Shown: positions 9,604-19,539, numbered from the stretch's first letter. The stretch: 20,440 bases of DNA from Asterionellopsis glacialis (GCA_014885115.2 WKLE02001781.1:1-20440); one strand, 5' to 3'. Program-made: numbers and translations. Notes: generated from the letters alone by a model not told the origin.

Positions 9604-10522
9604 TCAATTCATGCTTGTTGTACATATTGTAGCGCGGGCATTTGTGCTTAGGCTGTTCTTGCTTTTGCCATCTTTCTGATGTTGGTCAATGTATTTGTCC
9701 AAGGCATGGCACTCACTGGTATCGTGTGAGCTGTTCTTGTGAATCTTGCAGTATTTACTTTTGCCTTTAGATGCCTTATGGTCTTTACCATCCCAGCCAT
9801 TAGTTAAATTGTCCTGAGTCCTATGGCCTGATGGATCTCCTATGTCTTCTGTAACTTCCATGCATCCAGAAATTCTAGAAATGCTGGCAGGCCTTTGTCC
9901 TGAGGGTCAAATCCTTGGCGTGTCATTTCCTTGCTCCAGGCAGCAGGAATTCCAAATTCAAGGATCTCAAGTAGTTCTTTGTTGGAAAATTTGGAGTTTT
10001 TGTCTGCTCTCGGGAATTTCTCTAAGTAGCCATTAAGCGTGTGAAGAGCAGCTTGGTACTCTTTGGACATTAGTTCATGTGGCTTCCTGAGGAACTGACA
10101 CATGTAGCATTTCTGCTTCATGAGTGCCTTAAACAGAAAAAATTGCTTTTTGAGGTCATCACTGACCAACTTGAAGTGCTCCACTGTCTCGTTTCCAAGC
10201 TGGGTAGCACATGCAGACCTTTTCCGCATAGTAAAGCATGGGCCATCCAGTAGTGGGCGGGCCTGATTGTGATAAACTGGCCGCAAATCACTTGGTCCAG
10301 ATTGTTGAACCAATCCAGTAGTTCCCCAGGAGATCTGTGACTAAAGTATAGAAAATCCATTGTAAACTTTTCTTCAGAGTTTTGATCTCCGGGAATAGAT
10401 AGCAGGCTGACTTTGGCATACTGCGCTTTAGCTAGCTTCTGCTCTTCCGTATTCAGAATTTTGAGTGGGATAGGAGGCAAGTAGCTTTGACGATTGCCTT
10501 GGTTAGGAGTAACAACTTTCAT
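9604..10522 (-). pseudogene. Gypsy gag polyprotein, frameshifted
   Basis: Three overlapping stretches make up gag. The first (10118-10522) starts MKVVTPNQGNRQSY, a plausible start about 60 bases inside the 5' LTR, and includes FTMDFLYFSHRSPGELLDWF. The second (9840-10313) contains QKCYMCQFLRKPHELMSKEY, LLEILEFGIPAAWSKEM, GFDPQDKGLPAFLEFLD. The third (9604-9861) carries the nucleocapsid-like finger YCKIHKNSSHDTSECHAL. Frame changes fall near 10270 and 9850. Gag forms the particle that packages element RNA. The finger has CCHC spacing but the second Cys is His (C-x2-H-x4-H-x4-C), as I recall for the diatom-type gypsy lineage. Confidence 0.8.
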
Positions 10523-10582
10523 GATTGAATTGGGTGAAATTGGAATAATATTTGATAGTTACTTATGGCTTTTCTTGTTAAG

Positions 10583-11028
10583 TGTTAACACTATGCCCTA
10601 TACTGACAACAATATTGAAAAGTGATAGGAAAATAGATTAAGTTTGTTAGTGTGACTAAATTATGAGCTATTTTAACTAGTTGCTAAAAATTGTCATCAA
10701 TCTACCAATTCATCTTCTTCACCCAATTACAGTTCGGGATCTTATGTTGGATCTACTTAGACTTCAGTTTCCAAAGGAGTTTGGTTTTACCATGTGAACC
10801 GAACTCCCCAAGGCAGCCAATGAGAGTCTGCCGGAATGGTACGTCATTGTGTTCTGGTGTGACACATCATGCTTCTGCTGTGGAGTGGATTTCGATACGC
10901 TTCACTTGTGACATCAGCATTCACATGTATGCAGCGCATCACTGCACGTTTACGTCTGTCTGCTCAATAATGTCAACATGTCATCTTGTCTGTCCTTGTT
11001 TGTGAAGTCTTGCAACTCTCCTACTGCA
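10583..11028 (-). repeat. 5' LTR of the gypsy element
   Basis: In plus orientation it starts TGTTAACACTATG and ends CCTACTGCA. It matches the left LTR from about 10605, with shared blocks such as ATGAGCTATTTTAACTAG and TTTGGTTTTACCATGTGAAC. It contains CpG-rich CRE-like pieces (GGTACGTCATTG, GTTTACGTC). GGCCT at 11029-11033 completes the target-site duplication. Confidence 0.9.
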
Positions 11029-11033
11029 GGCCT

Positions 11034-11880
11034 ATTTAAAAATCAAATTGGATGCCATGCATGTCATTGATTCCAAGTTGTTTGATTAAAAATTGTCAAT
11101 GACATCATTACAGATTCTAATCAGTTAGTGCCATCAATATTCCACAAAAAATATCTTTGTTGGTGGCACAAAAATATTTTTGACTATGTCCAACATACTT
11201 CACGTTGTTGTATTTCTTCAAGTGTGTCAACAACTTCATATTCAGGTTTGTACTTGGTAGGATCAGTCTCAGATATCACTAAGTTGTGCGCATTGTTGAT
11301 TTTTGGGTCATTTATCAAGGATTCAAACATTGCTTTGAAATCAAACACTACAACATCTTCTTTACCACCTCCTTCTAACATGTAAGGGATTGTGCTTGGC
11401 TTACAATTTTCAGTTTTGAATGTTCTTTCCAATTTTTTTATTATAGTTTTCCTTTCAAATTCTTCCCAGAAAAAGTAACTTCACGGGATATAACATTCTC
11501 AACCCAAACAGGATCAATGGAGCCCCAGCCTCTTGTACATGAACAACAATTCTGTACTCATGATAGTTAAATGAGATATATAAACAGGATTCTCCTGATT
11601 ATCAGATATTTCATCAAAGGCATCATCATTACTATTGTTGTTGTTGGTATTTGAATCAAGCATTGAGCTGCCATTGTCAGTAAAGTGTGAAGCAACATAT
11701 TGGGTGGGATCTTCTTGATCATTTTGATAAGCCATTGGGTCTTGTGATTCATGTGATTTATTAGCAGGTACCTTTGTACCATTTTGATATATGTAAGCTG
11801 TATTGGCACTGATTGGAGCAGTATCATTGCATAAGAAATCTCCCCAAAAGGGCTCTTGTCACTATGGGTTGTGAAATCTT
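11034..11880 (-). pseudogene. Left DDE-type transposase, 5' part
   Basis: Reading the minus strand from about 11880: a low-complexity Asn/Ser/Asp-rich N terminus (NTAYIYQNGTK, SNTNNNNSNDDAFDEI), then TIMSTELLFMYKR, EAGAP, VTFSGKNLKGKTIIKKLERT, CKPSTIPYMLEGGGK, VISETDPTKYKPEYEV, TLEEIQQ, and the catalytic-region piece IDGTN followed by VMMSLTIFNQTTWN. These match the right copy (IVCIELLFMLKQANAP, CKPRTFPYHSEV, VISDTDPTKYQDLYTV, TLDEIHQ, YIDGTT, LMMSLTIFNCQTRY). Frame changes near 11185, 11450 and 11510, several stops, and a small deletion after IDGTN disable it. The gypsy element entered just downstream of this first-Asp region. No convincing start codon is seen; the frame is closed by TGA near 11870. 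Confidence 0.7.
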
Positions 11881-11904
11881 GGTGTGAATTAAACAGCCTA
11901 CCGC

Positions 11905-12309
11905 AGGATTCTCAACTTAATGTGGCTCTCTTTTGTGAGCTCAAGAAAGAGGACTTGTAAGATTGAGATTGTGTCGTTTTGGACTTGTTATGTAACCTTT
12001 AGAGCTATTGTTGTTAGTCTGTTACTACTGTTTGTTTGGGTCAAGTTACAGGTTACCTTTAGGCCTACTGGTCAGTGTGTGATCAGCTTGAGCCTAAGCA
12101 ATACACTGATTCTCATGTGATGAGAGATTTTTTTTGTCATGAACTGTAAAAATGTGCCTGATGAGGCCACAATATGGGACTTAGAATGAAGGAAATAATA
12201 CACAGACCAATGACCATAGTGACTTGTGAGTAATAGTTAGGTTACAAGCCAGCCATTCTTTCAGTGCATGACATGAAAAATTGACTCACTTACATATTTC
12301 TGTCAGTGA
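11905..12309. other. Spacer without recognised gene
   Basis: This 0.4 kb between the left transposase 5' end and the MULE-like fragment has short open frames that read as hydrophobic low-complexity sequence and match nothing I know. A TAACCTTTAGAG / TTACCTTTAGGC pair about 60 bases apart is the only repetition noticed. No CpG is visible from 12001 to 12300. Confidence 0.4.
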
Positions 12310-13302
12310 CAGAGAGACAGATTTATTGCTGTGAAGGACAAACATAGGCCCAGACTGGTGAAAAATAGTGTTCTGATGAAGTATTATGTCAAAAAGAACA
12401 ATAAAGGCTGGCTTGTTGGTATTTCTTGTATGTTACTTGAAATGCATAGAGATATTGTGAAATATGGAGATATGCTTGTCCTTGATGCTCAAATGCAATA
12501 AATGAACAAACCTGGCTGGCTGTATATTGGGCCGTGTATTAAGGATAACAAATATGAGGTCTGTATTGTGTGTGAATGTCTTTGTCTCACAAAATCCTTG
12601 GAAATGTATGAGTGGGTACCTAAATTAATGATCGATATGTAACCTTGTTTTCAATTCTCAAACATTAAATTAATTTTTGCTGACCAAGGTATTACCCAGG
12701 AGCTACTGTATAAATGTAAGATAGACAAAACATACTTATTGCATGGGGACTCATGGCATCTTTTGAACAAAGTTTGGCCCAAAGTCTTCAAGGAAAAGTA
12801 TCTTCCCTGAAAACATTCATCACATGCAGTACCCAAGACAAGAGGGATAGCAGTTATCATCAAGCTGTTCAACTTATTCAAGCATATCCTCATCACCTTG
12901 AATAACTCCTTAAAATCTATGACAACCCACAATACTTTCTCAATGGTACCTAAGAACCATACTGGGTAACATGTATAAGCAGAACAGAACCATGCATCCA
13001 TTGTTGCTCATCTGGGGTGCTGGAAGAACATTATTGTAAACTCATTATGTAGAAAGTTTAATAAGTATAATGAAAGAGAGGTAACCAGGAACCAGACTTG
13101 TGATCATTATAAGTGTTCTCTTGCTGGGAAAAAGGGAGTTGATGAAATTGCTGCAAAAAAACTAATACACTGGGCCTTTAACATTCCAAAGTGTTGCAGT
13201 TTGACTACATCAGAGTGGAAACCCACACGGTTACTACAAAAGTCTGACCACCCATCCACTATTCCGTCTGTCTGCATGAAAGTGCATCCAGTACAGTTCT
13301 AA
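12310..13302 (+). pseudogene. MULE-type (Mutator-like) transposase core, nonsense-decayed
   Basis: One frame can be followed for about 330 codons with no frameshift and only stops: TAA at 12499 and 12640, TGA at 12808, two TAA near 12970, and a final TAA at 13300. Motifs are MLVLDAQMQ (candidate first Asp), PGWLYIGPCIKDNKYEV, LEMYEWVPKLM, IKLIFADQGITQELL (second Asp), LLHGDSWHLLNKVWP (the downstream C/H-type motif of MULEs) and AEQNHASIVAHLG (candidate Glu). MULE transposases cut and paste DNA using an RNase H-like DDE core; this subgroup resembles proteins I recall from oomycetes and other protists. It lies between the 5' ends of the two other transposases and is unrelated to them in sequence. 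No terminal repeats were found by eye. Confidence 0.65.
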
Positions 13303-13342
13303 ATATTCCCAATATACAACAGGTATAATCCAGTACATTCCA

Positions 13343-13888
13343 TTGTTCACAGGACAGTCATGCTTATCAGCAGAGGCAATGCCCCTCAAGGTTGAGGACC
13401 AGGACACCATGATAATGACCACTCAAATGCCCCCACCCTCATCCCCCCAAACATCCGGGCACCATTATACTGATATAAAACACATCTGGCAAACCAGTCA
13501 AGCATCAAAACTCATTCAAAATTTGAAAATTGTCAAAAGTTTTGGCACAGAGAAAACCATGTGATACAAACTTTGCATGCAAGTCAACATGACACTACTG
13601 CAAATAGAGAACCAAAACAACTTTGTCAATGTTCCAGCCTACCAGAAATTGTTCTGTAATGAGCTCTTCAAAATCAACACCTGCATAAACATTCTCAAAT
13701 GGATTGACATAAAAAATTCAGCCAGTAAAACATCCCACATCAGAGTGGACAAGAGACCAATAGCCAAGATACCATATGATGCTACAAAGCACAAGCATGC
13801 TGCATTAAGTTGCCAAGACTGTGAAATCTTTAGCTCATATAGAGCCCTAACAAGACTCATTGATATGACAGATTTTTGCTGTATCTAA
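13343..13888 (+). pseudogene. Possible C-terminal continuation of the MULE-type transposase
   Basis: A single frame, different from the core's, runs through this stretch with one TGA at 13562. It contains a Pro/Ser/Gln-rich linker (MPPPSSPQTSGHHY), WQTSQASKLIQNLKIVKSFG, and a late Cys-containing piece, HAALSCQDCEIFSSYRAL. MULE transposases often end in a SWIM-type zinc finger after such a linker, and C-x2-C-x2-F-S could be a decayed one, but the C-x-H half is not visible. One frameshift near 13310 would join it to the core. It could instead be unrelated sequence. Confidence 0.35.
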
Positions 13889-13956
13889 TGAGGTATGGTT
13901 CATCAATGACAAGAGACTCTAATCCATGTTACATTATTCAGAATGGTCAAATGTAA

Positions 13957-16417
13957 TCTTTAAACCCTGTTGCAACTAGCATTGGTTATGAACATGCTGA
14001 TCAAGACCCAATTCAATTTGTCAATGAATGTTTTGAGAGAAGTGATGTTGCAGCTTCCTCTAACAATGCTCCATTCAGCCCTAATGTAGATGCAATCAAT
14101 GCAAAAGAATTTTCTATGGCACTGCCAAACATAAATAACAATGTCTACCCAACATGGCTTTCACAAGAAACCATAGTTTGTATTGAATTGCTCTTCATGC
14201 TAAAGCAAGCCAATGCACCCCTCTATATGTTTGATAAGATTGTTTTGTGGGCCAAGGATGCCATTTTACGTGGGTTAACTTTTACAGGAAAGATTCCAAC
14301 AAGAGTCACTATGGTCAACAAAATACAGGATTTATTCACTACCCAAGAGTGTAAACCACGTACATTCCCTTATCACTCAGAGGTAGTGATATTAAATTTC
14401 AAAGCCATGTTGAAATCACTGTCAATAGATCCAAGGCTCATGCAGAAAGATAATGTAGTAATATCTGACACTGATCCTACCAAGTATCAAGACCTGTATA
14501 CTGTTGATAGAACTTTGGATGAGATCCATCAAGGAGAGGCATGCAAAAAATGTCAGGCACAAATGTGTCTTAGTCTGAAAGATGTATTTTGTGGTTTAGT
14601 GTTATACATTGATGGCACTACTTTAGGTCCATTTACCAGCAGAATGTTGGAACCTTTAATGATGTCCCTAACAATATTTAATTGTCAAACAAGATATAAA
14701 GTATAGGCTTGGCGCCCCATTGGGTTTATCAAGTGACCACCTGATAAAGATCTTTTAACTGGCAAAAAGAAAGTAACAAGAGGTATTGCCATCATGTCTG
14801 AAGACTTATTTTAGCAGGTATCAAGCAACAACAAGATATTGTTGGAGTGACAACAGAATTACTGGTGCATATGATATTAAAAAATACCTATTTTGGTTGT
14901 GTCAGGTGATTGCAAGGGTGCTGATTTACTTTGTGGACGGTATAAGTCACATTTACTGAATGTCAAAAGTTTATGCCGTGATTTTGACTGTCCTACATTA
15001 CAAGCTGACAATCAAAATTATGCATGCATTCCAAGAGAGAGAATTGATCTATTTGGAGCCACTGATTCTGAATTATATCAACTTGAAAATGCCTTTGATT
15101 GAGATACAAATGACAGATTCAATAGAAGGTATATCAGGTGCCACACCACATGAACTTCTTCATTGGCTTGATGTTGGACTAAAGAAAACAAAATGTATTT
15201 TTTTTTACAGTAAAAATCTTGGCAGTGGACCTGTTATGAATAGATTTGATTCTACCCCTGGGATTGTGTCCATACAGAGTAAACACCAAAGTGAACACAA
15301 CATGCCCTTTATAACGTTTGACAAAGGGTATGAACATTTGACATCTTCTACTATCAAATAAGGACAATATACTGGTTTAATGCTTTGCATTGTAAAAACT
15401 TGGCACACACATGCTGGCTGGCAGAAATGCATATGCTGGTAATCCTTACAAAGACAAGGGTGATCTTATTACAGATTTTACTAACAATGTGGAAATGACG
15501 AATGAAAACAGCTCCAAAGTACACAGCAACTATTGACCAGCATAAAAAAAATTCATTTCACAAATATATGATTCAATATTCAAGGGTTGTTGATAAAACA
15601 GATGGCAATGGTCTCAAAACAACAAAGTTTCATCAGATAGCTCATATTGTGATATACATTAAAAAATTTGGAAATCCATAAAATGTCAATCCTGCAAGGC
15701 TTCAAAATGAACATATTGAGAATGCAAAGATACCAGCTTGTTGCACTCAAAAAAGGCCTGATGTATTAACAACTCCAACTGCCAGTCAATAATAATGATG
15801 AATGGATAACAAAACCCAAGGTACAACCAAATAATAACTGCTTACAAGGGACTACTTGTTTTATAGAAGTGAAAAAATGACAATGATCAATTGTACTATG
15901 ACATTGATTTTAACACAGACAAGATTTGGATTTATTACAATATCTAGGAGAATATATATTGAAATGGGAGACTGGCAAATCAATAACTATTGGATCAGAA
16001 GTATATATCAATGATGTTTTATACAGAGCACACCCATCTTATTGCTCCAAATCACCCTGGTTTGATTACTGTTACTACCAAAGTAATCGAATAAAGTATA
16101 AACGTATTGCCAAAATTTTCATATTTGTGCAAAACAACAATGCTGTTAGTGATGCTCTGAATATAGCCAGTGGTGTCTATGCCATTTGTATCTGTGCTAC
16201 TGATTATCCAATAGAATTATCTTTTCTGGTCAAGTCATCTTTTTAATCATTTGATGAAGATGGTAAAAATCAATACACTATGCTGTCATTACATGATAAC
16301 AAAGGACCTGCACACTGTATTGAAAATGTAGTTGACAAATCAGTAAAGTACAATTACAAGGATTCTTCTCAAGTGTTTGTGGTTGATTCTCTGGATACTT
16401 GGAAAGAAAATTTTTAG
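13957..16417 (+). pseudogene. Right DDE-type transposase, nearly full length but broken
   Basis: The longest open part (13957-14703) covers the N terminus through IVCIELLFMLKQANAPLYMF, FTGKIPTRVTMVNKIQDLF, VISDTDPTKYQDLYTV and YIDGTTLGPFTSRMLEP (candidate first catalytic Asp near 14610), ending at TAG 14704. The same frame continues AWRPIGFIK, stops, then VVSGDCKGADLLCGRY (second Asp near 14908) and CRDFDCPTLQAD. A one-base change near 15100 leads to ISGATPHELLHWLDVGLKK. Later pieces are FHQIAHIVIYIKKFGNP, RLQNEHIENAKIPA (candidate Glu), and YRAHPSYCSKSPWFDYCYYQ with IFIFVQ, ending at TAG 16415-16417. Allowing for breaks, this is about 820 codons. The Y-I-D-x-T, A-W-R-P-x-G, G-D-x-K-G and A-T-P-x-E-L-L-H blocks are those of transposase-like proteins abundant in diatoms. 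It converges on gene A with a gap of about 106 bases. Confidence 0.75.
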
Positions 16418-16523
16418 GCTTGCAAAACATTTTTTTAGCAAATGATATGCGAAAGAGAATAATTTTATAAAAAAACCAATTATAAGATATAATAAATGAT
16501 ATAATGTTTCACGTAATTATTAG
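16418..16523. terminator. Convergent intergenic region with a polyadenylation signal
   Basis: This AT-rich gap separates the stop of the right transposase (16415-16417, +) from the stop of right gene A (16524-16526, -). A canonical AATAAA lies at 16491-16496 on the plus strand, about 75 bases after the transposase stop, with AATAATTTTATAA upstream. No clear minus-strand hexamer is seen. It is the likely 3'-end region for the two convergent transcripts. Confidence 0.4.
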
Positions 16524-18219
16524 TTATTTTGAAATATAATATCTGTGTCCATATAATACACTTTCAAATCTTCCCATGAAACACTTATCTAAGCTTGCAA
16601 CTGTAAGAGGCAGAGCATTTTCTAAATTTGAGTCAAATACCCTGTAACCCACTACAGTCACAGCATGTTCACTATTTCCATCTGTGCCTTGTAAGACAAA
16701 TATTGATGGATACCATATATCTTGAGCACTTTGATTCATCAAATCATAATTTTGATCCTTTCTTATATGTTGTCCTCTTCACATAACATGCCTTTTTGTT
16801 TGGATTACAATGTCTCATATATGCATTTAAGTCATTGTACAATCTCTCAATGTTGTTTATTTGATAGGAATTTTTCAAAGCTTTAGTCATCAAGAACTCT
16901 GCCAACTCTTCCTTGCCTTGATGATACAAACAATTTTCAAAGCTAGAGTAAACACATGTTTCTTCACCATATTCTTGGATAAATCTTACTTTTGGTCTTG
17001 GTGGTGGTATCCATCTTCCTGGTAGTAGTTCTTGAGGTGGTGTATCCTTAGCATGGCTAGTTTTGTTTTTTTACTTCTACATGAAGATTCTACAGTTGGC
17101 ATAGCCTTGGAAATCATTTTTTTTCTATCTGACCCTGCAGGAAGTTTAAACATAAGATTTGCATTGCTTTTCAGATATTCAACAACTGATGGTAGTATTC
17201 TCTCATTAATCCACTCTTGTCCCATTAAATCTTCTCTAACGTTCATTTCCATACCTACAAAGTGAGCTGCCAATATAGATCTTCCTATCTTGTTTCTATG
17301 CTTGATGTGTTTTGCTGGAACATATTTCAGTTTGACTAAATTTGTTGAGTGAAAATGGGTCTCATCTTGACACATTTGTTTGAAGCCATTTAGGTCTCTC
17401 TCCAACCTTCGTTTGTTCTTAGTAATTTCATACTGTTAGAACTGTTCTAACCTATCAGGATGTGACCAATACTGTATTTCTCTATTTAAATCATCAAATC
17501 ATCCTTGAACTCCTTGTAGCTTTTGTAAGCTGACTGGGGTTTCTTGTTTTTTTATGGATGGATCTCTTCTGTCTTGATTGTTGAAGTAATTCTTACATAC
17601 CAAATCAAACAATTCATTGTTATCAAGTTCTCTTTCTTCAGGGTCAACTTTAGCCATCTGCTTTTGTTCTTTTTTTGCATCATCACAATCCTGAATGACC
17701 TTTTTATCATGAATCTCATATACAGGTTTTGTTTCTCTTTTTTCTTTTTGTAGTGATTTGTTCTCTTATTCTTTGAGCCTCTTCAGTATTGATTGGTTTC
17801 TTCACAATCTTTTGTTTTTTTTTTCTTCTTGGATTCTATCTTGTCCAATTGTGAAATAAATGAATCCTTGGTTCTATGCAAATCATCAACTTCTCTCCTA
17901 AGTCTTTGTTTCTGTTTCAAAAGATATGGTTTTCAACATCTTCTTTCCTCTCACCATTTTAGCAAATGTTTTTTTTTGGTGTTTTGTTTCTCCAATTGTG
18001 CTTGTTCTTGAAGTTTTTCTTGTTTCAATTGTTCTTCCTTTCTGATCTTTTCTAGCAGTTTTTCTTCTGTTTCTCCTTTTCTTTTGTATTTCCTATACCA
18101 AGCAAGTGGTACTAAACTACCTGGCGCTAGTTGCACAGTCTCTTTAAGGGTAGAATTGTAAAAGTCTATTAACTCTTTTCTTTCCTGTCTATCTGCCAAC
18201 AAATATTCTCCTACTCTTC

Positions 18220-18407
18220 CTTTTGTATCATTGTCATCTCCTTCTGAATCATTGTCATCTCCTGCTGCAGCAGTGTAATCTCCTTCTGCATGATTGTCAT
18301 CTCCTCCGGTCTCATTATCTTCTCCTATGGTAACTGTAATTTCTCCTTCTGCATGATTTTCATCTCCTCCTGTATCATTATCTTCTCCTATGATAACTGT
18401 ATTTTCA
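18220..18407 (-). repeat. 63-bp (21-bp nested) coding repeat in right gene A
   Basis: In plus orientation units start CTTCTGCATGATTGTCATCT at 18283 and its near-copy at 18346, 63 bases apart; shorter related units start at 18220 and 18241, so the array is built of 21-base blocks. On the coding strand it gives acidic repeats such as IGEDNDTGGDENHAEGE and IGEDNETGGDDNHAEGD. The reading frame is kept throughout, as expected of a period divisible by three. Left gene A has no such array at the equivalent place. Confidence 0.8.
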
Positions 18408-18639
18408 TGTTTTTTTGCTTGTATCAGTAGTTTTTCTTGATAAATTAGATTTTGTGGTCTTAGATATTTCTTTACGAATGTAGAAGTCTCTTTATTGCTT
18501 GTCAGATTGTGGGATTTCAAGGCATTGTGCACCATCAACATTTAATATCCTTCTTCCTATCATCAGCCTGTAGTTTTCCATGTATTCTTTATCATATTCC
18601 TTTGATAACCAATTGGGCATTCCAACAGCAAGGTCTGTC

Positions 18640-19240
18640 ATAAATTGGCATTGTTGAACACCACAACTTGAGGTAGCTTTCTGACCTCTTGGAGGGACAG
18701 GTGGTCTTATCTTCTTTACTTGATCGACCTGAAATTTCTTCAATATATTTTTTTAATAGCATCAGTATCAGGTATGTCATCATGTAGAGAATCAACAACA
18801 TAATACTTCACTTTTTTCAATATTCCTTCTTCTCTTGCTCCAGGAAAACAATACACACCATACCAATGGATTCCACCTCCATTATTTTCCAATAGGCACT
18901 TTTGTATCCCTTCTCAAATATTTCATGAACGCTCATTACACAATTGCTTAAAACTCTTCTACCAATGTTACCTTTCATTCCTTTTTCCAGACGTTTAGCT
19001 TCCTGTAGCTCTACTTCTTGTTCTTGAAACCTTCTTTTTCCTTTTACATTCCGATAAATCCCTTGCCATTCATAAGATGATTCTGGTCCCAAAAAAGGCA
19101 ATTTAAATTGTCTTTTGTAATAGCATTGCACACTGTAGCATAAGCTGTAATTATTGAGTCATTTAGCCATGTGTTTCTTCTCAGATAAGGTCCATCAGAA
19201 GTATAGAGTATAGGTGCAAACATATATGCAGAACTAGATA
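18640..19240 (-). other. Ulp1-like cysteine protease domain, right copy
   Basis: It opens with TSDGPYLRRNTWLNDSIITA, almost the same as the left copy. The catalytic His is in GGGIHWYGVYCFPG (codon 18866-18868), the Asp in YYVVDSLHDD (codon 18791-18793), the Gln and Cys in GQKATSSCGVQQC (codons 18681-18683 and 18663-18665). His and Asp share a frame; Gln and Cys are in another, so a frameshift lies between (near 18745). The conserved Trp after His, present here, is the usual Ulp1 HW pair. Left and right copies keep all four catalytic residues although much else has diverged. Confidence 0.8.
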
Positions 19241-19539
19241 TGAATATCTTGGTGGGCTTATAAGTTGTGTCCCAAGTCCCAAACTTCCATGGGCAGATCA
19301 ATGAAATGGTGGAGTTCTTCTGGGCCAATTCTTGGAAGACAATTGGCTTTGTCTCTGAATGCAGCAATTCCTTCCACTGAATATATTGTGAAATTGTTTG
19401 AACTATATTTTCATCATTTAAACCAGATCTTTCATGTCTCTCTTTATACAAATCTTTGACATTTCTTGTGGCATTTTCATAAAATTTGTCATCTTGTAAA
19501 TTAGAGTCTGTTGAATAATTGCATACTAAACAAACAAGG

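Larger units (their letters stand above)
6855..11028 (-). mobile_element. Ty3/gypsy LTR retrotransposon, internally deleted
   Basis: Two similar LTRs (6855-7323 and 10583-11028), each ending CA, enclose gag, protease remnant, reverse transcriptase, RNase H and integrase remnants in gypsy order on the minus strand, so the 5' LTR is on the right. A perfect 5-bp target duplication flanks it. At about 4.2 kb it is shorter than an autonomous element. The protease active-site segment and the integrase core are missing, gag is frameshifted, and the reverse transcriptase has stops including one in the catalytic box. The LTRs differ by many substitutions and several indels, so the insertion is not recent. 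The protein sequences most resemble the gypsy lineage abundant in diatoms (CoDi-like), a judgement from memory. No clear primer-binding site starting TGG follows the 5' LTR. The bases next to the 3' LTR (minus strand CACAGGGGTGAG) are a modest polypurine-tract candidate. Confidence 0.92.

Noticed and set aside
10523..10582. Primer-binding site next to the 5' LTR
   Set aside because: The minus-strand sequence following the LTR begins CTTAACAAGAAAAGCC and does not start with TGG or match a tRNA 3' end that I recognise, so it was not annotated.
12651..13001. Minus-strand open frame of 116 codons
   Set aside because: It is antisense to the MULE-type core, whose plus-strand frame carries catalytic-type motifs.
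12310..16417. Reassigned stop codons (a non-standard genetic code) as an explanation for in-frame TAA/TAG
   Set aside because: TGA also interrupts the same frames, frameshifts and deletions coexist in the neighbouring genes, and the gypsy stops replace different expected residues (Tyr at TAA in two places, Gln at TAG in another). Ordinary pseudogene decay explains this better.
17544..18011. Plus-strand hydrophobic, Phe-rich open frames resembling membrane proteins
   Set aside because: They are the antisense of the Lys/Glu-rich coiled coil of right gene A; reversed Lys/Glu codons read as Phe, Leu and Ser.
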